Origin: Filimonas zeae
GTDB lineage: Bacteria > Bacteroidota > Bacteroidia > Chitinophagales > Chitinophagaceae
Length of the DNA: 64,000 bases
Direction: 5' to 3'
Assembly: GCF_014641615.1 (NCBI RefSeq)
Contig: NZ_BMIB01000004.1
Location: 806,001-870,000 of the forward strand
Shown: positions 34,476-43,481 of the stretch, piece after piece
How the letters are laid out: every line of letters starts with the position of its first letter
Position numbering within the stretch: the stretch's first letter is position 1
Position numbers and translations under genes: made by a program
Notes under the pieces: generated by a model
What the model saw: only the letters and a program-made list of their open reading frames with translations
Databases searched by the model: none
What the model was told of the DNA's origin: nothing

Positions 34476-35888
34476 ATGTACATTGAACAATTATATACCG
34501 GCTGCTTAAGCGAAGCAGCTTATTATATAGAGAGCGAAGGAGAGGCTGCTGTTATTGATCCCCTGAGAGATACCAGTTCATACCTGGAGTTAGCAACCAG
34601 ACGAAACGCAAGCATTAAATATATCTTTGAAACACACTTTCACGCAGACTTTGTGAGTGGTCATATCGACCTCTCACAAAGCACCGGTGCTCCTATCATA
34701 TACGGCCCCAATGCCAAAGCAAACTTTGCTATACAGGTGGCGCAGGATGGTCAGCTATTTACCTTAGGTAAACTACAGATTCAGGTATTACATACCCCCG
34801 GCCACACACCCGAAAGCGCCTGCTTTTTGCTGAAAGACGAAACCGGAAAAGACCATGCGGTATTTACAGGAGATACTTTGTTTGTAGGAGATGTAGGCAG
34901 ACCCGATCTGGCTCAGAATGGCGAAGACCTTACCACCGAAACGCTGGCCGGTATGCTGTATGATAGCCTGCAACAAAAAATAGTTCCCCTGGCAGATGAT
35001 GTAATTGTTTATCCTGCACATGGCCCCGGCAGCAGCTGCGGTAAAAATCTGGGTCCGGACACCTATAGTACGGTAGGTGATGAAAAGCAGGGCAACTATG
35101 CTTTACAGGCCGGCAATAAAGATGAGTTTATCAAAGCCGTAACAACAGGCTTAACACCTCCTCCGCAATACTTTGCCATCAATGCCCGCATTAACAAAGA
35201 AGGCTACGAACAACTGGAACAAATGCTGGAACAGGCATTAACACCTTTGTCTGTTGAGGACTTTGCCAGCAAAGCAGCCGGCGACAACACGATGATACTG
35301 GATACCCGCCCCGGTGCTGAGTTTACCGAAAGCTTTATACCCGACTCCATTTTCATTGGCCTGGAAGGCCGCTTTGCAGAATGGGCAGGCAACCTGCTTC
35401 CATTCGATAAATCTCTGCTGCTGGTAACACCTGCCGGTAAAGAAAGAGAAACGGTAGTACGCCTGGCACGGGTAGGCTTCTCTAAGTTTGAAGGCTACCT
35501 CAACGGCGGCATGGAAGCCTGGAAAAAAGCAGGCAAGCCCCTGGATATGGTTATTAACGTAGAAGCCGATGAGTTGGCCATGGATCTTCCCTTTGATGAT
35601 CGCCTGATAGTACTGGATGTACGCAAAGAAGCCGAGTTTGCTGACGGCCATGTAAAAGATGCGGTAAACACGCCCTTATCTAACCTTACCGACCCCGGCA
35701 GCATGAGCCCCATTCAGGATGAAGACAACCTGTACATTCATTGCGCCAGTGGCTATAGAAGCATAATAGCAGCTTCCCTACTGAAAAGACAAGGCATTCA
35801 CAACCTGCGCAACGTACTCGGCGGCTGGAAGGCAATTAAAGAAGAACCCAAAATTCCAACAGAAAAGAATACAGCAGCATTGAATTAA
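34476..35888 (+). CDS. MBL-fold persulfide dioxygenase fused to two rhodanese domains
   Basis: A 470-residue fusion. Residues 1-255 are an ETHE1/BlH-like metallo-beta-lactamase fold with the mononuclear iron set HFHADFVSGH, HTPGHTPES and TGDTLFVGDVGRPDL, plus AHGPGSSCGKNL, typical of persulfide dioxygenases oxidising glutathione persulfide to sulfite. Two rhodanese domains follow: the first (about 270-355) lacks the active cysteine (LLLVTPAGKE); the second carries it at C423 (IHCASGYRS). Role: handling of sulfane sulfur released by sulfide metabolism. A strong terminator follows. Confidence 0.93.
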   Translation: MYIEQLYTGCLSEAAYYIESEGEAAVIDPLRDTSSYLELATRRNASIKYIFETHFHADFVSGHIDLSQSTGAPIIYGPNAKANFAIQVAQDGQLFTLGKLQIQVLHTPGHTPESACFLLKDETGKDHAVFTGDTLFVGDVGRPDLAQNGEDLTTETLAGMLYDSLQQKIVPLADDVIVYPAHGPGSSCGKNLGPDTYSTVGDEKQGNYALQAGNKDEFIKAVTTGLTPPPQYFAINARINKEGYEQLEQMLEQALTPLSVEDFASKAAGDNTMILDTRPGAEFTESFIPDSIFIGLEGRFAEWAGNLLPFDKSLLLVTPAGKERETVVRLARVGFSKFEGYLNGGMEAWKKAGKPLDMVINVEADELAMDLPFDDRLIVLDVRKEAEFADGHVKDAVNTPLSNLTDPGSMSPIQDEDNLYIHCASGYRSIIAASLLKRQGIHNLRNVLGGWKAIKEEPKIPTEKNTAALN

Positions 35889-35911
35889 TAATAATATCGC
35901 TTAAACAGTAA

Positions 35912-35944
35912 AAAGCCCGCAGCTATCAAACAGCTGCGGGCTTT
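35912..35944. terminator. Bidirectional terminator
   Basis: A perfect 13-bp stem AAAGCCCGCAGCT / AGCTGCGGGCTTT with a 7-base loop, A/T-flanked on both sides, between the MBL/rhodanese gene and convergent nadB. Confidence 0.9.
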
Positions 35945-35964
35945 ATTATTTCAACAGATTCTTA

Positions 35965-37578
35965 TTACAATATTGTATTCTGCAACAGACTACTCTTCTC
36001 CGGATGATCGGTGTTGTAATGTAACCCTCTGCTTTCTTTTCTAAACTGTGCACCTTTTACTATCAGGTAGCCTACGGTAATCAGGTTACGTAATTCACAA
36101 AGCTGTGGAGATACTTTTGTGGTTTCGTATAGCTGCTCTGTTTCTTCGTATAGCAGGTCCATTCTTTTCATAGCACGCTGCAAACGCACATCGTTACGAA
36201 CAATCCCCACATAGTCGCTCATTACCTGCTGCAACTCTTTCAGACTTTGGGTAATCAGGATCATCTCACGCGGGTCTGTGGTGCCGCTGGCATTCCAGTC
36301 AGGAATATCTGCTTCCGGTTTCACATCCGGCAGGCCCCCATTATACTCCAGCTGTTCTACTATATGCAGATAAGCACGGTGTCCGTATACCATGGCTTCC
36401 AGCAAACTGTTACTGGCTAAGCGGTTGGCACCATGCAGGCCGGTACTGGCACATTCGCCGCAGGCATATAGGTGGCGGATAGAGGTACGTGCCCATTCGT
36501 CAGTTTTAATGCCGCCACAGCTGTAGTGTGCAGCGGGTGCAACTGGTATCATATGCAGCATTACATCAATACCCAGCGATAAACATTTTTCATAAATATT
36601 AGGGAAGTGATGCACAAACTTCTCCTGCCCCATATGGCGGCAGTCGAGGTATACATGCTCGGTACCCGTACGCTTCATTTCACTGTCTATAGCGCGGGCA
36701 ACTATATCACGTGGGGCCAGGTCTTTACGTTCATCATAACGCTCCATAAAGGCTTCGCCATCCTTGTTGCGTAAAATACCGCCATCGCCTCTTACCGCTT
36801 CTGTTATCAGAAAAGAGGGAGATACACCCGGCTCGTATAAGGCAGTAGGATGGAACTGAATAAACTCCATGTTCTCAATCCGCCCTTTGGCGCGGTATAC
36901 CATGGCCACACCATCCCCCGTGGCAATACGCGGGTTGGTAGTAGTACGGTATGCCTGTCCGCAGCCGCCGGTAGCCAGCAGCGTAGTATTGGCTACAATT
37001 TTTTCAATCTGCTGATTGCGCTGGTTTAACACATACACGCCATAACAGGTAATATCCAGGGTAGATTTGGTTACGAGGTAGCCCAGATGGTGCTGCGTAA
37101 TAAGATCTACTACAAAACAATGATTAATCACTTCTATATTGGGCGTGTTTGTCGCCTTTTCCAGCAGGGCGCGTTCAATTTCCTTACCCGTCACATCTTT
37201 ATGGTGCAGAATGCGGTGCTCGCTATGCCCGCCTTCCCGGCCCAGCTCATAATCGCCAGCCGCATCTTTATCAAACCGGGTTCCGTACTCTATTATTTCA
37301 CGGATACGCTCCGGGCCCTCTTTCACCACTATTTCCACTGCCTGTAGATTGCACAGGCCGTCACCGGCAATTAATGTATCCTCAATATGTTTGTCAAAGC
37401 TGTCTTTGTCTTCATCCCACACACCAGCTACCCCACCCTGTGCATATTTGGTATTGGTTTCATCAGCCTGTGTTTTGGTAATAACCACCACCTTCTTCTC
37501 CGGATAACGCTCTGAAATCTTCAGCGCATAGGTAAGGCCCGCAATGCCCGAGCCGATTACCAGAAAATCTGTTTGCAT
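35965..37578 (-). CDS. nadB: L-aspartate oxidase NadB
   Basis: A 537-residue FAD flavoprotein of the succinate dehydrogenase/fumarate reductase family that oxidises aspartate to iminoaspartate, the first step of de novo NAD synthesis. Recognised by VIGSGIAGLTYALKISE (FAD loop), NTKYAQGGVAGVWDEDKDS, ELGREGGHSEHRILHHKD, FIQFHPTALYEPG and YACGECASTGLHGANRLAS. Length matches the family. It is transcribed alone here; nadA and nadC are not in the window. Confidence 0.97.
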   Translation of the reverse strand: MQTDFLVIGSGIAGLTYALKISERYPEKKVVVITKTQADETNTKYAQGGVAGVWDEDKDSFDKHIEDTLIAGDGLCNLQAVEIVVKEGPERIREIIEYGTRFDKDAAGDYELGREGGHSEHRILHHKDVTGKEIERALLEKATNTPNIEVINHCFVVDLITQHHLGYLVTKSTLDITCYGVYVLNQRNQQIEKIVANTTLLATGGCGQAYRTTTNPRIATGDGVAMVYRAKGRIENMEFIQFHPTALYEPGVSPSFLITEAVRGDGGILRNKDGEAFMERYDERKDLAPRDIVARAIDSEMKRTGTEHVYLDCRHMGQEKFVHHFPNIYEKCLSLGIDVMLHMIPVAPAAHYSCGGIKTDEWARTSIRHLYACGECASTGLHGANRLASNSLLEAMVYGHRAYLHIVEQLEYNGGLPDVKPEADIPDWNASGTTDPREMILITQSLKELQQVMSDYVGIVRNDVRLQRAMKRMDLLYEETEQLYETTKVSPQLCELRNLITVGYLIVKGAQFRKESRGLHYNTDHPEKSSLLQNTIL

Positions 37579-37637
37579 AACGCAAGTTACTTGTTATACA
37601 ATCAAGTTTTACTTATTTTGTACCTCAACCTTAAAGT

Positions 37638-38735
37638 ATGAAACATAGCTTATTGGTTCTGTTTTCAGCCACCCTTATCGGTATTGGCTGTAGCGGGCAC
37701 AAAGAAATACAGCCTCTCAGCTATACAGGTATCTTCAACAAAGATTCTGTTAAAGAATATCTTGCAATAGCTCCCTCTGCCTTTGCGGATAGCAGCAAAA
37801 AACTGTTTCTGAAAGCAGTTGATCTCTTGAAAAACAAGAAGAAAGCGGAAGCCAGCGTACCACTGTTTATTCAGAGTTTAGAACTTTATCCTACTGCCAG
37901 CGGCTATTACGAACTGGGCAATGCACTGATGGCAAACGAAAATGCTTACAACGATGCAGACTTTGCCTTCAAAGCCTATTCCATGGCAGAGTTGATGGAT
38001 TATAAACCCTGGAGCCATGTGCTGTTTCAAAAAGCATGTGCCGCCTCTGTGTCTGAAGATTCCAGAAGTAGTGATTTTCTCACTTACGCTATTATGAACG
38101 GCTTTGTACACAGAGATAAGGTGCTTACCAATAAATTTCTGTTGAAATACCATTCCCAGGAAGAACTGAACAGCATTTATGTTAAAGCCATGGCAGGTAA
38201 TGGTGATGCAGACGTGGTATTATGGGAAGGATATAGCAAACAATTCGGCCAGGCTGCATTTCCATTTGCTATAGATTCCGGCACCTTCGCTTCTATTGGT
38301 GAAACTGTTAGTATCAGTTATGACTTTGAAAAGTTCATTCCTGAAATGAGGGATTATAAATTTAGCCGGGATGTAGGTAAAGACTTCTTTTACTTTACCC
38401 GGGTAAACGATAATAAGGTATACAAAACCGTGATCTATGGCGCTCAGTTATTTGAAGCAGAAGACGCCTCTCCTGTATCTTATACATTGGCCAGCTTTAC
38501 CCCCACAGGAAGATTGATTGATAAAAAAGTAATTGCCGGTCAACTTACTCTGGACTCAGCTTTCAGAGAGTGTAGCTTTGCAAGTAACAATGAATTTGAG
38601 GTAAAAGAGTACCAGAACGTTTATGAGAAGGACACAGAGAAAGAAGGCTATGCCAATAATCCAATTGTAAAACGCGACTTGCTGAATACTTATAAATATT
38701 CCATAGATAGTACCGGCCGGTTTATAAAGCTATAG
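37638..38735 (+). CDS. Hypothetical lipoprotein with a TPR-like N-terminal half
   Basis: A 365-residue predicted lipoprotein: MKHSLLVLFSATLIGIGC gives a lipobox Cys18. Residues 55-125 look like helical repeats (LKNKKKAEASVPLFIQSLEL, NALMANENAYNDADFAFKAY), suggesting TPR-like pairs; the C-terminal half is beta-rich with FYFTRVNDNKVYKTVIYGA. No enzyme motif is visible. The gene is isolated and its stop shares 6 bases with the convergent DUF2306 gene; its terminator hairpin lies inside that gene. Confidence 0.7.
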   Translation: MKHSLLVLFSATLIGIGCSGHKEIQPLSYTGIFNKDSVKEYLAIAPSAFADSSKKLFLKAVDLLKNKKKAEASVPLFIQSLELYPTASGYYELGNALMANENAYNDADFAFKAYSMAELMDYKPWSHVLFQKACAASVSEDSRSSDFLTYAIMNGFVHRDKVLTNKFLLKYHSQEELNSIYVKAMAGNGDADVVLWEGYSKQFGQAAFPFAIDSGTFASIGETVSISYDFEKFIPEMRDYKFSRDVGKDFFYFTRVNDNKVYKTVIYGAQLFEAEDASPVSYTLASFTPTGRLIDKKVIAGQLTLDSAFRECSFASNNEFEVKEYQNVYEKDTEKEGYANNPIVKRDLLNTYKYSIDSTGRFIKL

Positions 38736-39422
38736 ATCTGTTTCCGGATGAACAATATAGGAGGGCTTTAACAACTTTTTGTTAAAGCCCTTTTTTATTA
38801 ACCATTCTGCTATCAGTAAATTGGGTACCCAGCTTATCCATGCAATAAGAATGTATACATTACGAGGTGCCATGTGGATATTCAGCAGATCAAACAACCA
38901 GGCATATGTTCGTAGCCCGATAGCAGATAAAGTAAGTGCGTAGCTGCGCAGCATCCAGTTGGCATGTTTTTCAAACAACTGCTTTTTTACCAGCAGCAGC
39001 GCCTGCAAAGTAGTTATAAACCAGGTAACACTTAGTAACACAAAACTGATGCGGGCAAGCAAACCACCATTGGCCCGCAATGCCAGTAAAAAACCTGAGG
39101 GGGCCGACAGCACTAATACTGCCACTATATACAGCCAACCTGCCCTCCGGTGCCATAAAGGCCGCTGATGTAAAAAGAAACGACTGAACTGTGTAAACCC
39201 GGCCAGCAATACCAGTACACTGGTAAATACATGCACATAAAATCCAATACGCCACCAGGTAATATGATATACCCGCTGTTTGGTAATAAGAAAGTCTACA
39301 TTTTTGCGCAACGCTGTATAAGGCAGAGATAAATCTGCCATCAGATACACCGCCAATAGCAGGCCTGCTATCCAAAGCCATTTGCCCAGGCGTGTAAGCC
39401 TGCGGCTAATCGTATCCTTCAC
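38730..39422 (-). CDS. DUF2306-type membrane protein
   Basis: A 230-residue polytopic membrane protein with about six hydrophobic segments (WLWIAGLLLAVYLMADLSL, VHVFTSVLVLLAGFTQFS, AGWLYIVAVLVLSAPSGFLL and others). The HRRAGWLY motif and the paired His/Arg residues near H..WMLRSYALTLSA resemble DUF2306, a family of uncharacterised inner-membrane proteins. The start codon is GTG (39420-39422) and overlaps the next gene's end by 17 bases, so the two are coupled in one operon. Confidence 0.75.
   Translation of the reverse strand: MKDTISRRLTRLGKWLWIAGLLLAVYLMADLSLPYTALRKNVDFLITKQRVYHITWWRIGFYVHVFTSVLVLLAGFTQFSRFFLHQRPLWHRRAGWLYIVAVLVLSAPSGFLLALRANGGLLARISFVLLSVTWFITTLQALLLVKKQLFEKHANWMLRSYALTLSAIGLRTYAWLFDLLNIHMAPRNVYILIAWISWVPNLLIAEWLIKKGFNKKLLKPSYIVHPETDL
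38762..38797 (+). terminator. Terminator located inside the convergent DUF2306 coding region
   Basis: A 13-bp stem AGGGCTTTAACAA / TTGTTAAAGCCCT with a 4-base loop and a following T-run. It would end the lipoprotein transcript, but these bases also encode the C-terminal part KKGFNKKLLKP of the gene on the opposite strand. Confidence 0.75.
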
Positions 39423-40161
39423 CGTAATCGAATGTCATTACTTTACCTTCTCCTGTAAGCAATGTGATATCATAATCGTTCTCTTCATCGTGCTTTACAG
39501 TAATGGTGAATACAGAAGTACGGGAGGGAAATACATCATTTGTTTCCCAGTAGCAGGTTACTGTTTTACGATCAGGAGAATATTTATAGCTACCCTTTAC
39601 CATTAACTGCTGCGCCGCCTCTGTACTGTCATTTACCATGTACGTATATTCACAGGCGCCGTCTTCACGCAGCAATAACGCTGTGCCTGTGGTATCTACA
39701 TAGTAAGCAACTTCGCTTCCACCTTCCTGTCTCGCCAGCGAAAAAGAAGCAGCCTTTATTTCCTTACCATTCAGGGGCTTCCATTTCCCTTCCAGTTGAT
39801 GGGTAGTAGTATCCAGCCACATATCAAAAACGCCGTCGTACATATTAGTGCCAGGCTCCCGCATTACCAGATGCAGGCGGCCATCTTCTAACATTATACT
39901 ACCACTCATATTACGGCGCAGGCCTTTGTGAATATTATAACCGCACACTCTTTTACCGGCAATGTACTCCAGGGCAACAGAGATAGGAGCACCTTTAAAA
40001 TCGCCACGGTAAAAAGTAGTCAGCGAATCTGCATTTACAGGCAACTCATACAGCAACAGCGAATCGCGTTTGATTACGTTTTTATAAGCAGTCTTGTTGG
40101 ATTTACAGGCCATACCAAAGCCGGACACCATGGCCAGAAAGCATACAGCCAGATATTTCAT
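39406..40161 (-). CDS. Hypothetical lipoprotein
   Basis: A 251-residue protein with a lipoprotein signal (MKYLAVCFLAMVSGFGMAC; lipobox Cys19). The remainder is beta-strand-rich (ISVALEYIAGKRVCGYNIHK, MEGKWKPLN-type segments, KTVTCYWETNDVFPSR), reminiscent of lipocalin-like or copper-resistance NlpE-type lipoproteins; the similarity is only pattern-level. It is cotranscribed with the DUF2306 gene (17-base overlap). No catalytic motif is seen. Confidence 0.65.
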   Translation of the reverse strand: MKYLAVCFLAMVSGFGMACKSNKTAYKNVIKRDSLLLYELPVNADSLTTFYRGDFKGAPISVALEYIAGKRVCGYNIHKGLRRNMSGSIMLEDGRLHLVMREPGTNMYDGVFDMWLDTTTHQLEGKWKPLNGKEIKAASFSLARQEGGSEVAYYVDTTGTALLLREDGACEYTYMVNDSTEAAQQLMVKGSYKYSPDRKTVTCYWETNDVFPSRTSVFTITVKHDEENDYDITLLTGEGKVMTFDYGEGYD

Positions 40162-40190
40162 AGTTAAGGGTTTAAGTATTTTAGTTACGG

Positions 40191-42245
40191 CTACTGAGCT
40201 GCATCTACCCAGGCGCCGTTTTCTTTTAACAGGTTGATGAGTTCATCTACTGCTACCTCACTATCCACATTCCGCTTTACCACATCTTTGTTTTTATACA
40301 GGGTAATTTTACCCGGCCCACTGCCTACATACCCAAAATCAGCATCGGCCATTTCACCAGGGCCGTTTACTATGCAACCCATAATGGCAATCTTAACGCC
40401 TTTCAGGTGATTGGTTACCGCACGTATTTTAGCAGTAGTTTCCTGCAGATCAAACAGCGTACGGCCGCAGGACGGGCAGGAAATATATTCCGTTTTAGAG
40501 ATACGTGTACGGGTGGCCTGTAGTATAGAAAAAGAAGTGGAATTCAAAAAACGGTGGTTATTATCAACCGCTATATAGTTACGGCCACTCACACGTGCAT
40601 TCTGCATTTTGGCAGGGTCGTTCATCAGCCACAAACCATCCCCCATACCATCCAGCAACAACGCACCGGTATCAGTGGAAAAAGCAATCAGTTGCTCATC
40701 GGCTGTAACGCCATGACTTTCAGAACAGATGATTACCGGGGTTTGAATGTCGTTTTTCATCAGTCCTACAATTGCACACCGTACATCGGCCATCGTAAAT
40801 TTACTGGTGCTGAAAAAGCAGAACACCGCTGTAGGGTCATTGGCCGCTTTTTCAAATATCTGCTTTTCAACAGTCTTATCTATCGCATGCGTGTCAATAC
40901 CAATAAAGTTGAGTACCGGCGACTGGTTAACAGTATCCAGATACTCCACCCCCTGGAATAATGGAAAGTATTTGCTGGTATCTATTCCCTCTTTCTGCCA
41001 GGTGCTGCAGTCGCAGATCACCTTAAGCGTACCGGGTAAAGCAAAATCCAACGCTTTACCAGCTGTATAAATATAGTCCGCAGCACCATCGCTGATATTC
41101 CATTTGTCGCTCGGCTCGTCATAGGTATAACCTATTGCCTGCAGGTCTTGCGGCGTAATAGCTTGCTTCTGCATAAAATCAGCTACAACCACCGGCACCT
41201 GTTTGCCCCCTATGTTAGATACGCCACGGGTAACGCGTCTGCGGTATTCAAAAGGAGAATAAGGTAAAGCAGAAGCACCTTTGTCATCAACAAAAGTATC
41301 CGCAGCATGGCTATCGCTACTGCCAAATTTTAAAGCACCGTGCAGCAGGGGCTTTTTCTCACGGGCATGGTATCTTTTCACCAGGTCTTTACACACCGGA
41401 ATTTCAAACTCCGGGTCTTCGGTTAAACTTACACGTATAGTATCGCCAATGCCATCTTCCAGCAGGGTACCTATACCAATGGCCGATTTAATACGGCCAT
41501 CTTCTCCATCGCCGGCTTCGGTAACTCCCAGGTGCAAAGGATAAATCTCCTGAAACTCGTTTTGCATCTGCTGCACCAGTAAACGGTATGCCTGTACCAT
41601 TACCTGCGGATTACTGCTCTTCATGCTAAGCACTATATTATGATACTGCTCATCACGGGCAATACGCAAAAACTCCATAGCACTTTCCACCATCCCCATA
41701 GGCGAATCACCATAACGGCTCATTATACGGTCGCTAAGACTACCGTGGTTGGTACCAATACGCATAGCAGTGCCATACTCCTTGCATATTTTCACCAGGG
41801 GCGTAAAACGGTCCCTGATACGTTCAATTTCCTCCAGATACTCCGCGTCGGTATAATCAATCAGTTCAAATTTTTTCTTATCCACGTAGTTGCCCGGGTT
41901 AACCCTTACTTTTTCTATAATACGGGCAGCTACTTCAGCAGCATTAGGGGTAAAATGGATATCGGCCACAATAGGGGTAAAATATCCCCTTTTGTTCAAC
42001 TCATTTTTAATATTCAGCAGATTTTCCGCCTCTTTTTTACTCGGAGCAGTAATTCTAACCAGTTCAGCCCCTGCTTCTATGCAACGTATGGTTTGCTCTA
42101 CCGTGCCTATGGTATCCATAGTATCTGTAGTAGTCATAGTTTGTACGCGAACGGGGTGGAGATTCCCCAGCAACAAATCGCCTACTTTCACTTCTCTCGT
42201 CTTTAACCGGCTATACTGGGTCAATGAATTACAATACAACTGCAT
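40191..42245 (-). CDS. ispG: 4-hydroxy-3-methylbut-2-enyl diphosphate synthase IspG (long form)
   Basis: A 684-residue [4Fe-4S] enzyme of the MEP isoprenoid pathway. The N-terminal TIM barrel has VQTMTTTDTMDT and VRVNPGNYVDKK; the C-terminal cluster domain has EYISCPSCGRTLFDL and IMGCIVNGPGEMADADFGYV (the three cluster cysteines). Between them lies an extra 230-residue insert domain, the plant/Bacteroidetes-type architecture. I start at the ATG 42243-42245 (MQLYCNSLTQYSRLKTREV), because the longer frame to 42311 has no family similarity and the promoter -7 lies at 42262. Confidence 0.97.
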   Translation of the reverse strand: MQLYCNSLTQYSRLKTREVKVGDLLLGNLHPVRVQTMTTTDTMDTIGTVEQTIRCIEAGAELVRITAPSKKEAENLLNIKNELNKRGYFTPIVADIHFTPNAAEVAARIIEKVRVNPGNYVDKKKFELIDYTDAEYLEEIERIRDRFTPLVKICKEYGTAMRIGTNHGSLSDRIMSRYGDSPMGMVESAMEFLRIARDEQYHNIVLSMKSSNPQVMVQAYRLLVQQMQNEFQEIYPLHLGVTEAGDGEDGRIKSAIGIGTLLEDGIGDTIRVSLTEDPEFEIPVCKDLVKRYHAREKKPLLHGALKFGSSDSHAADTFVDDKGASALPYSPFEYRRRVTRGVSNIGGKQVPVVVADFMQKQAITPQDLQAIGYTYDEPSDKWNISDGAADYIYTAGKALDFALPGTLKVICDCSTWQKEGIDTSKYFPLFQGVEYLDTVNQSPVLNFIGIDTHAIDKTVEKQIFEKAANDPTAVFCFFSTSKFTMADVRCAIVGLMKNDIQTPVIICSESHGVTADEQLIAFSTDTGALLLDGMGDGLWLMNDPAKMQNARVSGRNYIAVDNNHRFLNSTSFSILQATRTRISKTEYISCPSCGRTLFDLQETTAKIRAVTNHLKGVKIAIMGCIVNGPGEMADADFGYVGSGPGKITLYKNKDVVKRNVDSEVAVDELINLLKENGAWVDAAQ

Positions 42246-42261
42246 AAATATGTTTCTGTGA

Positions 42262-42269
42262 CAAAAATA
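42262..42269 (-). promoter_or_regulatory. -7 promoter element TATTTTTG for ispG
   Basis: A perfect TAnnTTTG element on the minus strand 17 bases before the chosen ispG ATG, supporting that start. A TTG lies 15 bases further upstream, a little close for the -33 box. Confidence 0.55.
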
Positions 42270-42452
42270 CTTGAAAGTCAAAAGCAAAAATGGAAAAGTC
42301 AAAATAGACACCAGACTGCCATTTTAAGCCAATCAACGACTATAAACATTAAAATTTGCTTGAAATGTCAGTTTTTTTAAACGTCCCTAATCAACTGGCA
42401 AGGTTATTGAACTCTTATTCATGTTTTTTAAGGGTTTAGGGTTGAAAATATT

Positions 42453-42479
42453 GCCTGGGTTTCTACCCGGGCTTTTTTA
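42453..42479 (+). terminator. Intrinsic terminator with no recognised gene upstream
   Basis: GCCTGGGT-TTCT-ACCCGGGC (8-bp stem) followed by six T residues. The 200 plus-strand bases before it hold no convincing gene. The hairpin lies 62 bases upstream of the start at 42541, so it could attenuate that gene, insulate it, or end a small RNA. Confidence 0.7.
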
Positions 42480-42540
42480 TGTCTTTCCCCAGCTGTATCT
42501 GGCCTGATTTTGCCTTTATTCTCTTTGAAGCCTATTACCT

Positions 42541-42825
42541 ATGAAAAAAGTGAAAATATTTGCCGCAGATGCGTACGACCGCTTACAACAGGTTGTTAAT
42601 GAATGGTTACGCGAAAACAAGGACATTAATGTGCTTACCAGTAACCTGGAAACAGTGCAGAAAACTGCTACCGAGTACTTATTCTATATATTATATACAG
42701 CAATAGACCAGGAGGAAAAAGGAAAGCTGCAAACTTTGGCCGTGGTAGACCAGTCTGCAGCTTCTGTGGAAACCAACAAGGTGGTAGAGGTAATTACCAA
42801 CCCGGAGGTGACTATCAAAAATTAA
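42541..42825 (+). CDS. Small hypothetical protein
   Basis: A 94-residue protein: KKVKIFAADAYDRLQQVVNE at the start, then LRENKDINVLTSNLETVQKT and a conserved-looking YLFYILYTAIDQEEK. It has the size and pattern of a small sporulation- or amidotransferase-like family, but I cannot assign one. It starts with ATG at 42541 and abuts the convergent BatC-like gene (stop codons adjacent), with no terminator between. Probably cytoplasmic; function unknown. Confidence 0.6.
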   Translation: MKKVKIFAADAYDRLQQVVNEWLRENKDINVLTSNLETVQKTATEYLFYILYTAIDQEEKGKLQTLAVVDQSAASVETNKVVEVITNPEVTIKN

Positions 42826-43479
42826 TTACCAGTCTTTCTGGTTCTGTTTGTTGGAAGGTTTCTTCTGTAACTGCTTCTGCAGTTCTTTTTCACTGTCGCG
42901 CAGTTTACCCAGCATCTCTTCCGCATCTTTCTCGTTCATTTTGTTCTTCTGCTGCTCCTGCGATTTGGGAGATGGCGGAGGTTCATTTTGCTGCTGCGGC
43001 CTGTTGTTGTGCTCGTTCTGCTCGTTCTCACGCTGCTCGTTCAGGGCTTTCTGCAGGTTCTCACGGGCTTTATTGTCATTGGGCGCCAGACGCAGCGACT
43101 GCTTAAAAGCACCAATAGCTTCCGGCAATTTATGGTCTTTTGCCAATGCAACCCCCTGATTATATAATACACCCGCCTGAAAACGGGCATTATTCATGGT
43201 ATCACCGGCAGGAAGCTTTGCTTTTGCCACCTCTTCGTACAACACAGCCGCGTCACCAGATTTTTTCATTTTATCCAGTGCGTTGCCCAGGTTGTATTTG
43301 GCTTTAATATTACCCGGGTCTTTGGCCAATGCCCTGCGGTATAACAGTTCTGCCTCTTTTACCTTACCGGCTTTGTACATTTCATTCCCACTCTTGATAA
43401 TTGCATCAGTTGACTGTGCAACCGCAGATTGCACCGCCAGGGTGGAACATGCTAATAATATGGATATTGCCAGTTTCAA
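42826..43479 (-). CDS. TPR protein (BatC-like)
   Basis: A 217-residue exported TPR protein. A signal peptide (MKLAISILLACSTLAVQSAVAQ) is followed by three TPR-type repeats (KSGNEMYKAGKVKEAELLYR, LGNALDKMKKSGDAAVLYEE, NDNKARENLQKALNEQRE), ending in a charged Asn/Gln/Lys-rich tail (QQNEPPPSPKSQEQQKN). It lies 2 bases after the VWA gene, the usual order for the BatB-BatC part of the Bacteroidetes aerotolerance (Bat) operon. The other Bat components (MoxR, DUF58, BatA, BatD) are not present here. Confidence 0.8.
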   Translation of the reverse strand: MKLAISILLACSTLAVQSAVAQSTDAIIKSGNEMYKAGKVKEAELLYRRALAKDPGNIKAKYNLGNALDKMKKSGDAAVLYEEVAKAKLPAGDTMNNARFQAGVLYNQGVALAKDHKLPEAIGAFKQSLRLAPNDNKARENLQKALNEQRENEQNEHNNRPQQQNEPPPSPKSQEQQKNKMNEKDAEEMLGKLRDSEKELQKQLQKKPSNKQNQKDW

Positions 43480-43481
43480 CG

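Noticed and set aside
42420..42506. 28-codon frame MFFKGLGLKILPG across the orphan terminator
   Set aside because: No conservation signal; it is made of the hairpin bases themselves.
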